A stretch of DNA of 37,721 bases, from NCBI GenBank assembly GCA_003209065.1, contig QCSX01000015.1, positions 1 through 37,721 on the forward strand, given 5' to 3'. The position numbers were made by a program, and so were the translations under genes. This document shows positions 24,116-32,006 of the stretch, in pieces. The number at the start of each line of letters is the position of its first letter. The stretch's first letter is position 1. Below the pieces are notes generated by a model. It saw only the letters and a program-made list of their open reading frames with translations. It made no database searches and was not told where the DNA came from. This DNA is from Prochlorococcus sp. AG-670-N10 (GTDB taxonomy: Bacteria > Cyanobacteriota > Cyanobacteriia > PCC-6307 > Cyanobiaceae).

Positions 24116-24586
24116 ATGAATTTAAAACAAATTACTAAAAATGATCAACTTCATTTAAAGAAATTATATTTCGATTCAATAATATCAATAGATGAGAGGA
24201 TATATAGTAAAGAGCAAAAAAGAGCCTGGGCTAGCCAAGCTTGGGATAATAAAAATTTTGATTTAACTCTAGATAAAGGGCAAGGATGGTTAATTAATGA
24301 AAATAAAAAAATAATCGCATTTGCATCAAGATATCCGAATAATAGAATTTCTCTTTTATATTGTAGAGGAGATTCACAAAGAAAAGGTTATGGGACTAAA
24401 TTGCTTCAAAAGCTAGAAAAGGAAGCAATAAAAGAGGGTCTTCCATATTTAGCGACAGAGGCAAGCTTAATAAGTTATAAATTATTTCTTAGAAATAACT
24501 GGGAAATAATTCGTAAAGAAAAAATAATTATTAAGAATATTATATTTGAAAGATATAAAATGATTAAAAACTTTTTAATTTATTAA
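24116..24586 (+). CDS. GNAT family N-acetyltransferase
   Basis: 156 residues. The acetyl-CoA binding motif A is RISLLYCRGDSQRKGYGTKL, with Q/R-x-x-G-x-G (QRKGYG) clearly preserved, and LLQKLEKEAIKEGLPYLATE ASLISYKLFLRNNWEIIRKE forms the C-terminal motif B with FLRNNWE (F-x-x-x-GW-like). The N-terminal half has SIDERIYSKEQKRAWASQAW DNKNF, seen in GNATs near the AAC(3)-I/ElaA-like groups. The substrate cannot be predicted. It is divergent from the S51 peptidase gene and 6 bases before a small membrane-protein gene, which it may share a transcript with. Confidence 0.85.
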   Translation: MNLKQITKNDQLHLKKLYFDSIISIDERIYSKEQKRAWASQAWDNKNFDLTLDKGQGWLINENKKIIAFASRYPNNRISLLYCRGDSQRKGYGTKLLQKLEKEAIKEGLPYLATEASLISYKLFLRNNWEIIRKEKIIIKNIIFERYKMIKNFLIY

Positions 24587-24592
24587 TAAATA

Positions 24593-24910
24593 ATGGTTGG
24601 TAAAAATAAGGAAATATTATTATTCAAAAGATTATTTATATGGATTTTATATTTGTTTGCAGGCTTAATACTTTACTCACAAAAAGGATATTTATTTTAT
24701 TCCTTCATTATTTTTGCAAAGGTAATTTATCCGTTATCAATTTTTTGGTTGCAAATTAGAATAAAAACAAAAGAAAACTTCTTTCCAATAGATTCAACCA
24801 TGACAACATCTCAATTATGGTTTAATCTTTTACCTGTTTTTGCATCTTTCATTACAGTAATAATTACCACATTAAATTTATTTTTGTACTTAACCGATAA
24901 ATTAATCTAG
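24593..24910 (+). CDS. Small membrane protein, 105 aa
   Basis: Three probable helices: LFIWILYLFAGLILYSQKGY, LFYSFIIFAKVIYPLSIFWL and, after the linker RIKTKENFFPIDSTMTTSQL, a third FASFITVIITTLNLFLYLTD. The N-terminus is basic (MVGKNKEILLFKR). No family recognised. It lies 6 bases after the GNAT gene on the same strand, but the co-occurrence alone does not define a function. Confidence 0.65.
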   Translation: MVGKNKEILLFKRLFIWILYLFAGLILYSQKGYLFYSFIIFAKVIYPLSIFWLQIRIKTKENFFPIDSTMTTSQLWFNLLPVFASFITVIITTLNLFLYLTDKLI

Positions 24911-25042
24911 GCTTAAATTACTTAAATATTTAATCCCTTAGAATAACAAGGTAGTGTTACTGACAATACGAAACATTATGTAAAGATAATTGCTTTTTCA
25001 GATAAATTGCTTAAATTTTAAGTAGTAATGATTATTTTTTTT

Positions 25043-25271
25043 ATGGAGAATATTACTTTTAAAGGAAATTTGAATTTTGATAATCAAGAGGAAGAAATCA
25101 ACGAAAATGAATTATTCTCACTAAAAATCACTGATAGTTTGTATAAAAAAGATATTGGGAAATTTCTAGAAATCCTATCCTCTCATTTCATATAGTAAAA
25201 ATAAAGAATTTCTTTATGATCTTCAAATTAAAACAGTGCAAGAAATAAATTCGTTTTTGACAGATAATTAA
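25043..25271 (+). pseudogene. Frameshifted microgene
   Basis: From ATG 25043 (ATG 25028 is also in frame) the frame reads MENITFKGNLNFDNQEEEIN, then ENELFSLKITDSLYKKDIGK and FLEIL before ending SSHFI at TAG 25193-25195. The next frame continues without a break as YSKNKEFLYDLQIKTVQEIN, then SFLTDN, to TAA at 25269-25271. Both parts have the same acidic/helical style, and their junction falls at 25170-25200, so one extra base (or two lost) has split a protein of about 75 residues. The alternative is that the first 50-55 residues are a functional short version. A sequencing error would explain it equally well. Confidence 0.6.
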
Positions 25272-25291
25272 AGCAACTTAAAAAAAATCTA

Positions 25292-25609
25292 ATGCAAATG
25301 TTTCTTGCGGATTGTCAATTTCCAGATATTGATAATCAGGTGAAGGCCTATAAATTATTTATAGAAGCATGGGAAAATGGTGAAATGGCCAAAGCTGACA
25401 AAACTGATAAATTCGAGATGCTCTTTAGAGTGCATGCTCCTGGCGAAGGGAGAGTAGTTTGTTTATGTAAAGCTTTTAGTGATAATGAAATTTTTCAACA
25501 TTTTGCCCCCTGGAGAGCAAAATTTGGGATTCATATGGAATTCACACCTGTAACCAGTTGTCAAAACATTGTCGATTATCACAAAGAGTTGTTTAAAACA
25601 ATGAACTGA
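25292..25609 (+). CDS. DUF3303 family protein
   Basis: 105 residues. MQMFLADCQFPDIDNQVKAY, KLFIEAWENGEMAKADKTDK, FEMLFRVHAPGEGRVVCLCK AFSDNEIFQHFAPWRAKFGI HMEFTPVTSC and a final VDYHKE give the dimeric ferredoxin-like DUF3303 pattern, as I know it from cyanobacteria and cyanophages (F-x-x-HAPGEGR-V-x-x-C and HF-x-PWR-x-x-FG). The start could be Met1 (25292) or Met3 (25298). Function is not known for the family. It is located 20 bases after the frameshifted microgene, on the same strand. Confidence 0.78.
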   Translation: MQMFLADCQFPDIDNQVKAYKLFIEAWENGEMAKADKTDKFEMLFRVHAPGEGRVVCLCKAFSDNEIFQHFAPWRAKFGIHMEFTPVTSCQNIVDYHKELFKTMN

Positions 25610-25634
25610 AAACTTTTAAAATTTGTTTTTTAAT

Positions 25635-25808
25635 GTGAATAAACCTTTTTCTAATCTTATTAATAAAGATAAAAATACATCTTTATCCAAAAAACTACCT
25701 TTAAATAAAGGTAGTAAAAAATCAAAACCATTAATAATATTTGGAACCATTCTTTCGCTATCTTCTATATTCTTACTCCTTTTTACAATTAATAACAAAT
25801 TTGGTTGA
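25635..25808 (+). CDS. Small membrane protein, about 57 aa
   Basis: I prefer GTG 25635 (MNKPFSNLINKDKNTSLSKK); TTG 25623 in frame would add four residues. A Lys/Ser-rich segment LPLNKGSKKSKP is followed by one membrane helix LIIFGTILSLSSIFLLLFTI and NNKFG. The positively charged stretch just before the helix fits the positive-inside rule with the N-terminus in the cytoplasm. No ATG is available. No family recognised. The frame on the opposite strand in the same place lacks this organisation. Confidence 0.5.
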   Translation: MNKPFSNLINKDKNTSLSKKLPLNKGSKKSKPLIIFGTILSLSSIFLLLFTINNKFG

Positions 25809-25875
25809 TTTGAGTAATTTACACAATTACTAATTTCTTCTCTATGAATTATATTTATAAAAATAACTAAAAATT

Positions 25876-25992
25876 ATGGCTTTTGAAAATGGTGGTATGG
25901 CTTCAGGCCTAGTTGTAATTGCAGTTTCAATAGTATTTGCTGCTGGATTTGGTTTTTTAGTATTACATTTTGTGCCTGGCACACCTTTTTAG
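25876..25992 (+). CDS. Single-helix membrane microprotein, 38 aa
   Basis: MAFENGGMASGLVVIAVSIV, then FAAGFGFLVLHFVPGTPF, encoded by ATG 25876 to TAG 25990. A short polar N-terminus, one Gly/Ala/Val-rich helix and a conserved-looking HFVPGTPF tail resemble the tiny subunits of thylakoid complexes in size and shape, but I cannot assign it to a named subunit. The codons are well formed and the spacing to the neighbours is regular, so I consider it real. Confidence 0.6.
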   Translation: MAFENGGMASGLVVIAVSIVFAAGFGFLVLHFVPGTPF

Positions 25993-26021
25993 GTTAATCA
26001 AAAGATTTTTGGCATTCTAAA

Positions 26022-26150
26022 TTAAATGTCAACTGTTTCAAGATCTTGAATACTGTTATCTTCTTTCGTTTTGTTTTTGACTCTATAAGCATATATTAAT
26101 GCGCCCAATGCAATTGAACCAGAAGCTAATATGCCTGAAACTAGTATCAA
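26022..26150 (-). CDS. Single-helix membrane microprotein (TTG start)
   Basis: From TTG 26150-26148, preceded nine bases away by a full AGGAGG ribosome binding site, rare in this genome, the protein reads MILVSGILASGSIALGALIY, then AYRVKNKTKEDNSIQDLETV and DI. It has one Gly/Ala/Ser helix and a charged soluble tail. An ATG at 26288 would give 88 residues in the same frame, but its first 45 residues are antisense to a better plus-strand frame (26131-26292) and use CTC/CTA codons rare here. The two genes would overlap head to head by 20 bases. Confidence 0.5.
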   Translation of the reverse strand: MILVSGILASGSIALGALIYAYRVKNKTKEDNSIQDLETVDI

Positions 26151-26292
26151 AGCAAATAGGCCTCCTATTAAACCTCCTTTTAATCTAAGTAAATTAGACT
26201 TTATTAGGAGAATTAGGAGGAAAAAAGTAGTAGCTTTAAGAGAAGAAATTTTAATGAAAGCCAGAGGGGCAAAAGGATTAAGTAACATTTAA
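26131..26292 (+). CDS. Basic microprotein, 53 aa
   Basis: ATG 26131 to TAA 26290. The protein starts MPETSIKANRPPIKPPFNLS, continues KLDFIRRIRRKKVVALREEI and ends LMKARGAKGLSNI. It is highly basic and Pro-rich at the N-terminus, then helical: it looks like a nucleic-acid or ribosome-associated peptide. Codon choice (GAA, AAA, TTA, AGA) is exactly that of neighbouring genes, whereas the antisense frame here uses rare codons. I see no clear ribosome binding site, so confidence is moderate. It lies head to head with the microgene at 26022-26150. Confidence 0.5.
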   Translation: MPETSIKANRPPIKPPFNLSKLDFIRRIRRKKVVALREEILMKARGAKGLSNI

Positions 26293-26344
26293 TTTTATTA
26301 TATTTTTTACTTTAAAAAAAATTTCGTAAAACTGCTTGGATATC

Positions 26345-26374
26345 AAAAAAAAAGACCCCAAAAGGGGTCTTTTA
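26345..26374. terminator. Bidirectional Rho-independent terminator
   Basis: AAAGACCCC / GGGGTCTTT stem of 9 bp with AAAA loop (26351-26372). On the minus strand it is followed by nine T (the A run 26345-26353), and on the plus strand by TTTT only. It therefore mainly ends the minus-strand microgene at 26403-26540 and can end the plus-strand one at 26131-26292 as well. Confidence 0.88.
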
Positions 26375-26402
26375 ATATTTAAATTAAATAATTACTAATT
26401 GT

Positions 26403-26540
26403 TTATTCCTCAGTATCAAATTTACTGAGATTCGGACCTGCGACTAAGCCAACAAGACCAAAGAGGACTAAAGAACCAATTCCAACACCAGCTGCCCAAG
26501 GATTAAAACCGCCAATGGCGAATGAAGCTAATAAATTCAT
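26403..26540 (-). CDS. Membrane microprotein, 45 aa
   Basis: ATG 26540-26538 to TAA 26403: MNLLASFAIGGFNPWAAGVG, then IGSLVLFGLVGLVAGPNLSK and FDTEE. It is Gly-rich, with one helix (about residues 17-35), a GxxxG-type surface suited to packing, an aromatic NPW at the membrane border and an acidic C-terminus. It is not a high-light-inducible protein: the E-x-x-N-R-x-A-M motif is missing. Its own strong terminator (26345-26374) lies just 29 bases downstream, showing that it is a stand-alone transcript and probably well expressed. The name cannot be assigned. Confidence 0.65.
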   Translation of the reverse strand: MNLLASFAIGGFNPWAAGVGIGSLVLFGLVGLVAGPNLSKFDTEE

Positions 26541-26761
26541 GAATTTTTAAATACATTTATCTCGGAGATAGCATACAGAATTATTGAAGTAAATATACCC
26601 TAATTGAGACATTTCTTTGTAATTCAAAAGTAATTAGATCAAGATATGGATTATGAAGCCAACTAAATATTTGACAAAATTGTTTAATTTAGTCATAAAC
26701 TTATTTTTACAACAAGTCGTCTTTTTTTTATTTAGTATTAAATAATGAAAATAAAAACGTT

Positions 26762-27142
26762 TTGAATACAGATTTAACATTTATATACGATGGGGAATGC
26801 CCCTTTTGTAACCATTTTGCAGAGCTCATAGAGCTTAAAAGTAAAATAAATAACATTTCTATTCTAGATGGGAGAAAAAATCCTAAATTTATTAAACCTC
26901 TTCTTGATAAGGGTTATGACATAGATAAAGGCGCGATTCTTCTTAGGGGTAATGATATATTTCATGGAGCTGAAGCAATTAATACAATATGTACTCAAAT
27001 AAATAATCCCTCAAGCAGACTTTTAAAACTTTTATCAAATATCTTTAAATCCGACAAAAGAACCAATTTTTTATTTCCTTTCCTTTTAAGAGCAAGAAGA
27101 TTAGCATTGATTTCAAAAGGTGTATCAACTTCTTTGGTTTAA
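26762..27142 (+). CDS. DCC-family thiol-disulfide protein (DUF393)
   Basis: 126 residues. MNTDLTFIYDGECPFCNHFA gives the family's YDG-x-CPFC motif with C13-x-x-C16. ISILDGRKNPKFIKPLLDKG follows, then DIDKGAILLRGNDIFHGAEA INTI (the G-x-x-h-x-h-x-D/N-G-x-x-h-x-G-x-EA pattern), and RLLKLLSNIFKSDKRTNF, which fits the W-less C-terminal helix. The family is a thioredoxin-like fold predicted to be a disulfide oxidoreductase. The only start is TTG 26762 (residue numbering from there); there is no ATG in frame nearby. It is preceded by about 190 bases with no supported gene. Confidence 0.83.
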   Translation: MNTDLTFIYDGECPFCNHFAELIELKSKINNISILDGRKNPKFIKPLLDKGYDIDKGAILLRGNDIFHGAEAINTICTQINNPSSRLLKLLSNIFKSDKRTNFLFPFLLRARRLALISKGVSTSLV

Positions 27143-27250
27143 AAATCAATTTTCTCTTAAGCAATAAATGACATATTTATAAGCTTATTCATGTTTAGAA
27201 GATAATTTAGCATTTCTTAGCTAGAACTTATAAATAATATCAAAAAAATA

Positions 27251-27436
27251 ATGATAGAAAACTTCAATCCATTTATCTCCTTAGGTGGTAAAGATCAGAA
27301 GATAAATCATATGGCAGAGGCAGCACTGGAAATGAATTTAACATGCAATGATTTAAAAAAGGATCTTGATTTGACTGATGGAGACGTTATCGACTTGTTG
27401 CAATTAGTAATGGATGGTTTTAAAGATAGGAATTAA
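27251..27436 (+). CDS. Hypothetical microprotein, 61 aa
   Basis: MIENFNPFISLGGKDQKINH, then MAEAALEMNLTCNDLKKDLD and LTDGDVIDLLQLVMDGFKDR N. It is acidic and helical, with a single Cys and no membrane part. The second half (LDLTDGDVIDLLQLVMDGF) could be a small helix-turn-helix or EF-hand-like loop (D-x-T-D-G-D), but I would not call calcium binding on that alone. Stand-alone gene between the DCC gene and the 102-residue gene, all on the plus strand. Confidence 0.62.
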   Translation: MIENFNPFISLGGKDQKINHMAEAALEMNLTCNDLKKDLDLTDGDVIDLLQLVMDGFKDRN

Positions 27437-27481
27437 ATATATATATCCTTAATAAAAATTTTAGTATTCTTTAAATTTTTA

Positions 27482-27790
27482 ATGAAAAGTATACAAATCG
27501 AATTTTCAAAATATGAGTCAGTAAATTTTTTATGGTCTGAATTGATAGAACATCACGGATTTGAAAGAGCTAAATATATTATTTCTCAAGCTATAGATTT
27601 ACAGAAAATGAATGGTAATAAAAATTTAACCTTGCCAATTATATTTTCTGGAACTGGGGGTTTAGCATTAATTCCTATTCAATCATTAAAAGAAAAGACG
27701 TTAAAAAGAAATTCAAAAGAAACTCAAGTGATTATATTTAATCTTAAGAAGAAATTATTTCAAATTTTAAATGAAGCTAAACATTCGTAA
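27482..27790 (+). CDS. Hypothetical protein, 102 aa
   Basis: MKSIQIEFSKYESVNFLWSE, then LIEHHGFERAKYIISQAIDL QKMNGNKNLTLPIIFSGTGG LALIPIQSLKEK. The first half is helical with a His pair and the central LPIIFSGTGGLALIPIQ is a beta/turn segment. The C-terminal 35 residues are a basic helix (KRNSKETQVIIFNLKKKLFQ). Soluble, with no signal peptide. No domain recognised. It is monocistronic, about 45 bases after the preceding microgene. Confidence 0.62.
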   Translation: MKSIQIEFSKYESVNFLWSELIEHHGFERAKYIISQAIDLQKMNGNKNLTLPIIFSGTGGLALIPIQSLKEKTLKRNSKETQVIIFNLKKKLFQILNEAKHS

Positions 27791-27936
27791 TGGCTTTTTT
27801 CTTGAAACCCATTAATTAAATAAATTAGACTAAAAATATCTTATGTAACAAGTATTAGAATACCAAATCCTTAAAAATTCCTTTCTCAATATTTATAAAT
27901 TTAATTTATAGTGAATGGAGACTTTAATATTGAATA

Positions 27937-28653
27937 ATGAGTTTTGAAGCCAAATATCTAGGTTCAAATGGTTGGTTAATAAAATTTGATAAAACCAACT
28001 TAATAATTGATCCCTGGCTTACTGGTGATTTGGTATTCCCTCCAGGAGCTTGGTTTTTCAAAGGTTCGCTAAACAATGATATTTTAATTGACGAAGAAAT
28101 TAATTTAATTCTATTGACGCAAGGGTTACCTGATCATTGCCATGTTCCTTCATTAAAAAAGTTTAAAAAATGTATTGATATAATCTGTCCAAATAGTGCA
28201 AAAGGGATTCTTAAAAAATTAGGCTTTGAGTCGATCAAAGTTCTTAAACCTACTGAAACAATTAGTCGAGAGGGGTTAGATATAGAAGCCACTGCTGGTG
28301 CTCCCGTACCACAAATAGAAAATGGATACATTGTAAAAAACGAAGAAGGAAAAGGTTTCTACATAGAACCACATGGATATCTTGATGAAAACATTAAATC
28401 TCAAGAATTAGATGCTGTCATAACTCCAATAATTAACCTAGAACTTCCTTTTGTTGGATCTTTTGTAAAAGGCGCTGATGTACTTCCAAAATTAATAAAT
28501 ACTTTTAATCCAAAATATATACTTTCAAGTACTGCTGGAGGAGAAGCAAAATATACAGGTCTTTTAAACAAATTTATATCTGTTCAGGAATTTGCAGAAG
28601 AAGTAAATTGTGACTTGGTAAATTTAAAAACTATGGATTCGGTAAAAATTTAA
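27937..28653 (+). CDS. Metallo-beta-lactamase-fold protein with altered metal motif
   Basis: 238 residues. FEAKYLGSNGWLIKFDKTNL IIDPWLTGDL is the first strand pair of the MBL fold. The metal-binding H-x-H-x-DH motif reads TQGLPDHCHVPSL (residues 61-73): the first His is Gln and the second is Leu, while Asp66-His67 and a further His69 remain. Cyanobacterial and plant proteins of this group have SQGL-x-DHxH here, so this is a family property, not decay. ICPNSAKGILKKLGF and IEATAGAPVPQIENGYIV follow; FYIEPHGYLDENI holds a possible second-site His (EPHG). Later KYILSSTAGGEAKYTGLL fits the C-terminal end. Which metal, if any, and which substrate is bound are not known. Confidence 0.78.
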   Translation: MSFEAKYLGSNGWLIKFDKTNLIIDPWLTGDLVFPPGAWFFKGSLNNDILIDEEINLILLTQGLPDHCHVPSLKKFKKCIDIICPNSAKGILKKLGFESIKVLKPTETISREGLDIEATAGAPVPQIENGYIVKNEEGKGFYIEPHGYLDENIKSQELDAVITPIINLELPFVGSFVKGADVLPKLINTFNPKYILSSTAGGEAKYTGLLNKFISVQEFAEEVNCDLVNLKTMDSVKI

Positions 28654-28723
28654 AGAGTTTTTTGAGAAAATTTATAACTATATGAATCTTCCACATAAAA
28701 TAATAAAATAAAATAATTAAGAG

Positions 28724-29086
28724 GTGCCTAAAATTTATTCGTTATTATTTTCTACAATCTTTCATTTTGCTATAAATACTACTTATTTTTGCGAGAATAT
28801 TAAGCTCGATTTAGTAATTAGAAATAATATTAATGGCGATTTTTCAATAGTTAAAACTATCTCTGAAATTGCACCTGGTGCATTTATCAATATAAATTGG
28901 AATGGGAAAAAGCTTATGCTTCCATATTCTCTTAGAAAAGATTACTTATCATTTACAGACAGAAAATGGGATTGGAGATACCAAATAAATCAAGAGGGTT
29001 TGGTAAAAGATAAAAATCCGATATTGTATGAATTGCTCCCAACTGGAGACATCAAAGATCATATATGTACATTAGGAGAAGCCTAA
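28724..29086 (+). CDS. Hypothetical exported protein, 120 aa (GTG start)
   Basis: The GTG at 28724 is the only start: an in-frame TAA sits two codons upstream. MPKIYSLLFSTIFHFAINTT YFCENI is a likely signal peptide or anchor; the mature part KLDLVIRNNINGDFSIVKTI SEIAPGAFININWNGKKLML PYS is beta-rich, followed by DYLSFTDRKWDWRYQINQEG and a C-terminal HICTLGEA. The DRKWDWRY element is distinctive. Function unknown. It lies between the MBL-fold gene and pepN on the same strand. Confidence 0.62.
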   Translation: MPKIYSLLFSTIFHFAINTTYFCENIKLDLVIRNNINGDFSIVKTISEIAPGAFININWNGKKLMLPYSLRKDYLSFTDRKWDWRYQINQEGLVKDKNPILYELLPTGDIKDHICTLGEA

Positions 29087-29157
29087 TTATTTATGATTTT
29101 TCATTCACATAATAGTCTTTAATCAATTATTTAATTCAACTGATTTTTAAAATAAAT

Positions 29158-31767
29158 ATGCCTAACGTTTCAGACAATAAGAACAATAAGGAATTTATAA
29201 AACTAGACGATTATAGATCCTTTGATTATGAAATACCTAATATTTTTTTAGATTTTATAATTGAAAACACGAGAGTAATTGTAAAAACTGAACTAAATTT
29301 AATCAAAAAGAATATTAATGTTGATACTCTTATTCTTGATGGGATAGATATATTAGTTGAAAAAATATATATAGATGAATCTTTACTAGTAGAAAATAAC
29401 TATTCAATTCAAAAAAATAGATTATTAATTAAATCCATTCTTAAAGAAACTTTTTCCATAAAGATTGAGGGGATAATTAAACCAAAGGAGAATTTTTCAC
29501 TTTTAGGAATGTATGAAAGTAATGGAATTATTACTACTCAATGCGAAGCAGAAGGTTTTAGAAGAATAAGTTACCATTCTGATAGACCTGATATTTTAAG
29601 CAAATATAAAGTAAGAATAGAGGCAAATAAGGAAAAATATCCAGTTTTGCTGTCAAATGGGAATCTAGTCAAAGCAAATGATCTTGAAAACAAAAGGCAC
29701 GAAGTAATATGGGAAGACCCATATCCCAAACCATCATATCTTTTTGCTTTAGTTGCGGGAAAACTGAACTGCATTAAAGATAACTTCAATACTAAATCTA
29801 ATAAAAAAGTAGAAATAAATATATACGTAGAAAAAGGTGATGAAAAATACGTACAACATTCAATCAATTCATTAAAGAAATCGATGAAATGGGACGAAGA
29901 AAAATATAATCTTGAATACGATTTATCATTATTTAATATTGTTGCAATTAGGCATTTCAATATGGGGGCGATGGAAAATAAAAGCCTCAATATATTCAAC
30001 TCTAAATTAATACTTGCTAATACAGAGACTACGACAGATGAAGAGCTAGAGCGTATAGAAGGTGTAATCGCTCATGAGTACTTTCATAATTGGACGGGTA
30101 ATAGAATAACATGTAGAGATTGGTTTCAATTATCGTTAAAAGAGGGTTTAACAGTATTTAGGGATCAGGAATTTACAGCAGATCTTCATAATCGTTCAAT
30201 AAAAAGACTTGAAGATGCAAAATTCTTAAGAAAAGCACAATTTAGAGAAGACTCTGGTCCAACATCACATCCTGTGAGACCTGATAAATATTTAGAGATC
30301 GACAATTTTTATACAACTACTATTTACGAAAAAGGAGCCGAAATAATAAGGATGCTTAAAACATTAGTAAAAGATGAAAACTTTAATAATGGTTTTAGTA
30401 ATTTTATTTCTACTTATGATGGAAAAGCAGCAACTATTGATCAATTTGTGGAAAAAGTTTTAGAGAATAACAAAGAAATAAATACTGAAAGATTTAAAAC
30501 TTGGTATAAACAAAATGGGACTCCACTAGTTAAGTTTAAAAGAAAATGGGATAGAGAAAAACAAATCCTTAAAATAAAAGCTTCGCAAATAAATTTAAAT
30601 AAAAAAAATCCTTATAACGATTTACCTCTAATAATTCCTATTAATATTGCAATATTCTTGAGTAGTTATGAAAAAATAAATAAGACACTTATTTTAGAAG
30701 AAAAGGAACAAGAATTTACTCTAGAAAATATAACCTCCAACTTTGATATTCCAATAATTTCTTATTTTCGAAATTTCTCAGCACCTATTAAATGGGAAAC
30801 TGATACTACATTTGCAGAAAAATTATTAATATTAGAATTTGAAACTGATTATTTCACAATATATGACACGATAAAAGGTATATACAAAAAAATAATTTGT
30901 CAAAGAATCTATGAAGAACCCGACACTAATATTGAAAATAAATTAATCACAACATTAAAATCAATCCTAAGGAATAATAAAAGTATAAATTTATCTCTCT
31001 TATCTGAAATACTTAGTATCCCTACCTTCTCTGAAATAGAATCAGAAATAAAAAAAATTGATCCATTAAAAATTTATAACACTATTGACGAGTTAAATTA
31101 TCTTTTTGGTACTGAACTAAAAGTAGAACTTTTGAATAAGCTTAAAGAGATTGATAAATACATTAATAAAATATGGCCTGAGGGTAAGGATGAAAGAAAA
31201 TTAATAGAAACAATATGGAGATTACTTTTACATAGCAAAGATGAAGGGATTAAAAATAAAGTAATTAGCTATATCGATAGTAATTCAATGACACTTTCAA
31301 AAGCTGCTTTGAATGTGTTCACAAGGATTAATTGTCCGGAAAGAGAATTAATTTCAAATATTTTCTTTAATAAATGGAAAAATAATCCAGTAGTCTTAGA
31401 TAATTGGTTCTTTTTTAAAGCATCTATTGAGATAGATAGTAATCAAAAAAATATTGAAGATCTATTTAAAAATAAATATTTTGATGTCAAATCACCCAAC
31501 ACTTTAAGATCTATATTAAATGCTTACGTAACAAAAAATTCATTATTCCACTCCATAGATGGATCAGGTTATAAATACATAGCAGGAAAAATTCTAGAAT
31601 TTGACAAATCAAATCCAATAGTAATTTCACGTTTTTTAAAAATATTTAGTACCTATAAACAATATGAAAATCCCTATAAAAGAAATATAGTTAAAGTTCT
31701 TGATTATATAAACAGAAATAAACTTTCACCAAATACAAGAGAAGTTATAGATGCAATTTTAAATTAA
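29158..31767 (+). CDS. pepN: Aminopeptidase N
   Basis: 869 residues, the length of bacterial M1 PepN. The substrate-recognition GAMEN lies at residues 270-274 (NMGAMENKSLNIFN). The zinc site HEYFHNWTGNRITCRDW has His306, Glu307 and His310, and the third ligand is Glu329 (LSLKEGLTVFRDQEF), an exact HExxH-x18-E. The N-terminal domain begins FIKLDDYRSFDYEIPNIFLD, and WEDPYPKPSYLFALVAGKL comes before the catalytic core. The C-terminal helical domain contains NPVVLDNWFFFKASIE and ends SPNTREVIDAILN. It removes N-terminal residues from peptides in the cytoplasm. Stand-alone gene with no visible terminator. Confidence 0.97.
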   Translation: MPNVSDNKNNKEFIKLDDYRSFDYEIPNIFLDFIIENTRVIVKTELNLIKKNINVDTLILDGIDILVEKIYIDESLLVENNYSIQKNRLLIKSILKETFSIKIEGIIKPKENFSLLGMYESNGIITTQCEAEGFRRISYHSDRPDILSKYKVRIEANKEKYPVLLSNGNLVKANDLENKRHEVIWEDPYPKPSYLFALVAGKLNCIKDNFNTKSNKKVEINIYVEKGDEKYVQHSINSLKKSMKWDEEKYNLEYDLSLFNIVAIRHFNMGAMENKSLNIFNSKLILANTETTTDEELERIEGVIAHEYFHNWTGNRITCRDWFQLSLKEGLTVFRDQEFTADLHNRSIKRLEDAKFLRKAQFREDSGPTSHPVRPDKYLEIDNFYTTTIYEKGAEIIRMLKTLVKDENFNNGFSNFISTYDGKAATIDQFVEKVLENNKEINTERFKTWYKQNGTPLVKFKRKWDREKQILKIKASQINLNKKNPYNDLPLIIPINIAIFLSSYEKINKTLILEEKEQEFTLENITSNFDIPIISYFRNFSAPIKWETDTTFAEKLLILEFETDYFTIYDTIKGIYKKIICQRIYEEPDTNIENKLITTLKSILRNNKSINLSLLSEILSIPTFSEIESEIKKIDPLKIYNTIDELNYLFGTELKVELLNKLKEIDKYINKIWPEGKDERKLIETIWRLLLHSKDEGIKNKVISYIDSNSMTLSKAALNVFTRINCPERELISNIFFNKWKNNPVVLDNWFFFKASIEIDSNQKNIEDLFKNKYFDVKSPNTLRSILNAYVTKNSLFHSIDGSGYKYIAGKILEFDKSNPIVISRFLKIFSTYKQYENPYKRNIVKVLDYINRNKLSPNTREVIDAILN

Positions 31768-31775
31768 TAATTATT

Positions 31776-32006
31776 CTATTTATACAAAATTATCAGCAGT
31801 ATTATAAGAAGAAGAATAAAAATTAAAAATACTTTTGAATACATTAATATTTCAAGATTAATAAATCTACCTTCTTTATATTCCTTATTCCACTTTCTTT
31901 TTACGTAATTATTAGTTACAAATTTATTAGGTCTTCCACAGAATAGACAAGTTGGAGCTTTTATTGAAATTAAATTCTTACATTGCGGACACTTTTTTTG
32001 TTTCAT
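31776..32006 (-). CDS. Zinc-ribbon membrane protein, 76 aa
   Basis: MKQKKCPQCKNLISIKAPTC LFCGRPNKF holds a zinc ribbon with C6-x2-C9 and C20-x2-C23. VTNNYVKRKWNKEYKEGRF follows, then a C-terminal membrane helix KVFLIFILLLIILLIILYK. It is a ribbon on the cytoplasmic side plus a C-terminal anchor. Small ribbon-plus-helix proteins of this type are common and of unknown function. It converges with pepN across 8 bases. Confidence 0.72.
   Translation of the reverse strand: MKQKKCPQCKNLISIKAPTCLFCGRPNKFVTNNYVKRKWNKEYKEGRFINLEILMYSKVFLIFILLLIILLIILYK

Noticed and set aside
24956..24969. GTT-N8-TAC resembling a second NtcA site
   Set aside because: No -10 element lies at 20-24 bases; the nearest, GATAAT at 24985, is 15 bases away. 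It is probably chance.
25616..25798. 60-residue minus-strand frame
   Set aside because: Overlaps the plus-strand membrane protein at 25635-25808, which has a cleaner topology (basic region then helix).
29571..29999. 142-residue minus-strand frame
   Set aside because: Antisense to the N-terminal half of pepN; the composition (Ser/Leu/Phe-rich) is that of a shadow frame.
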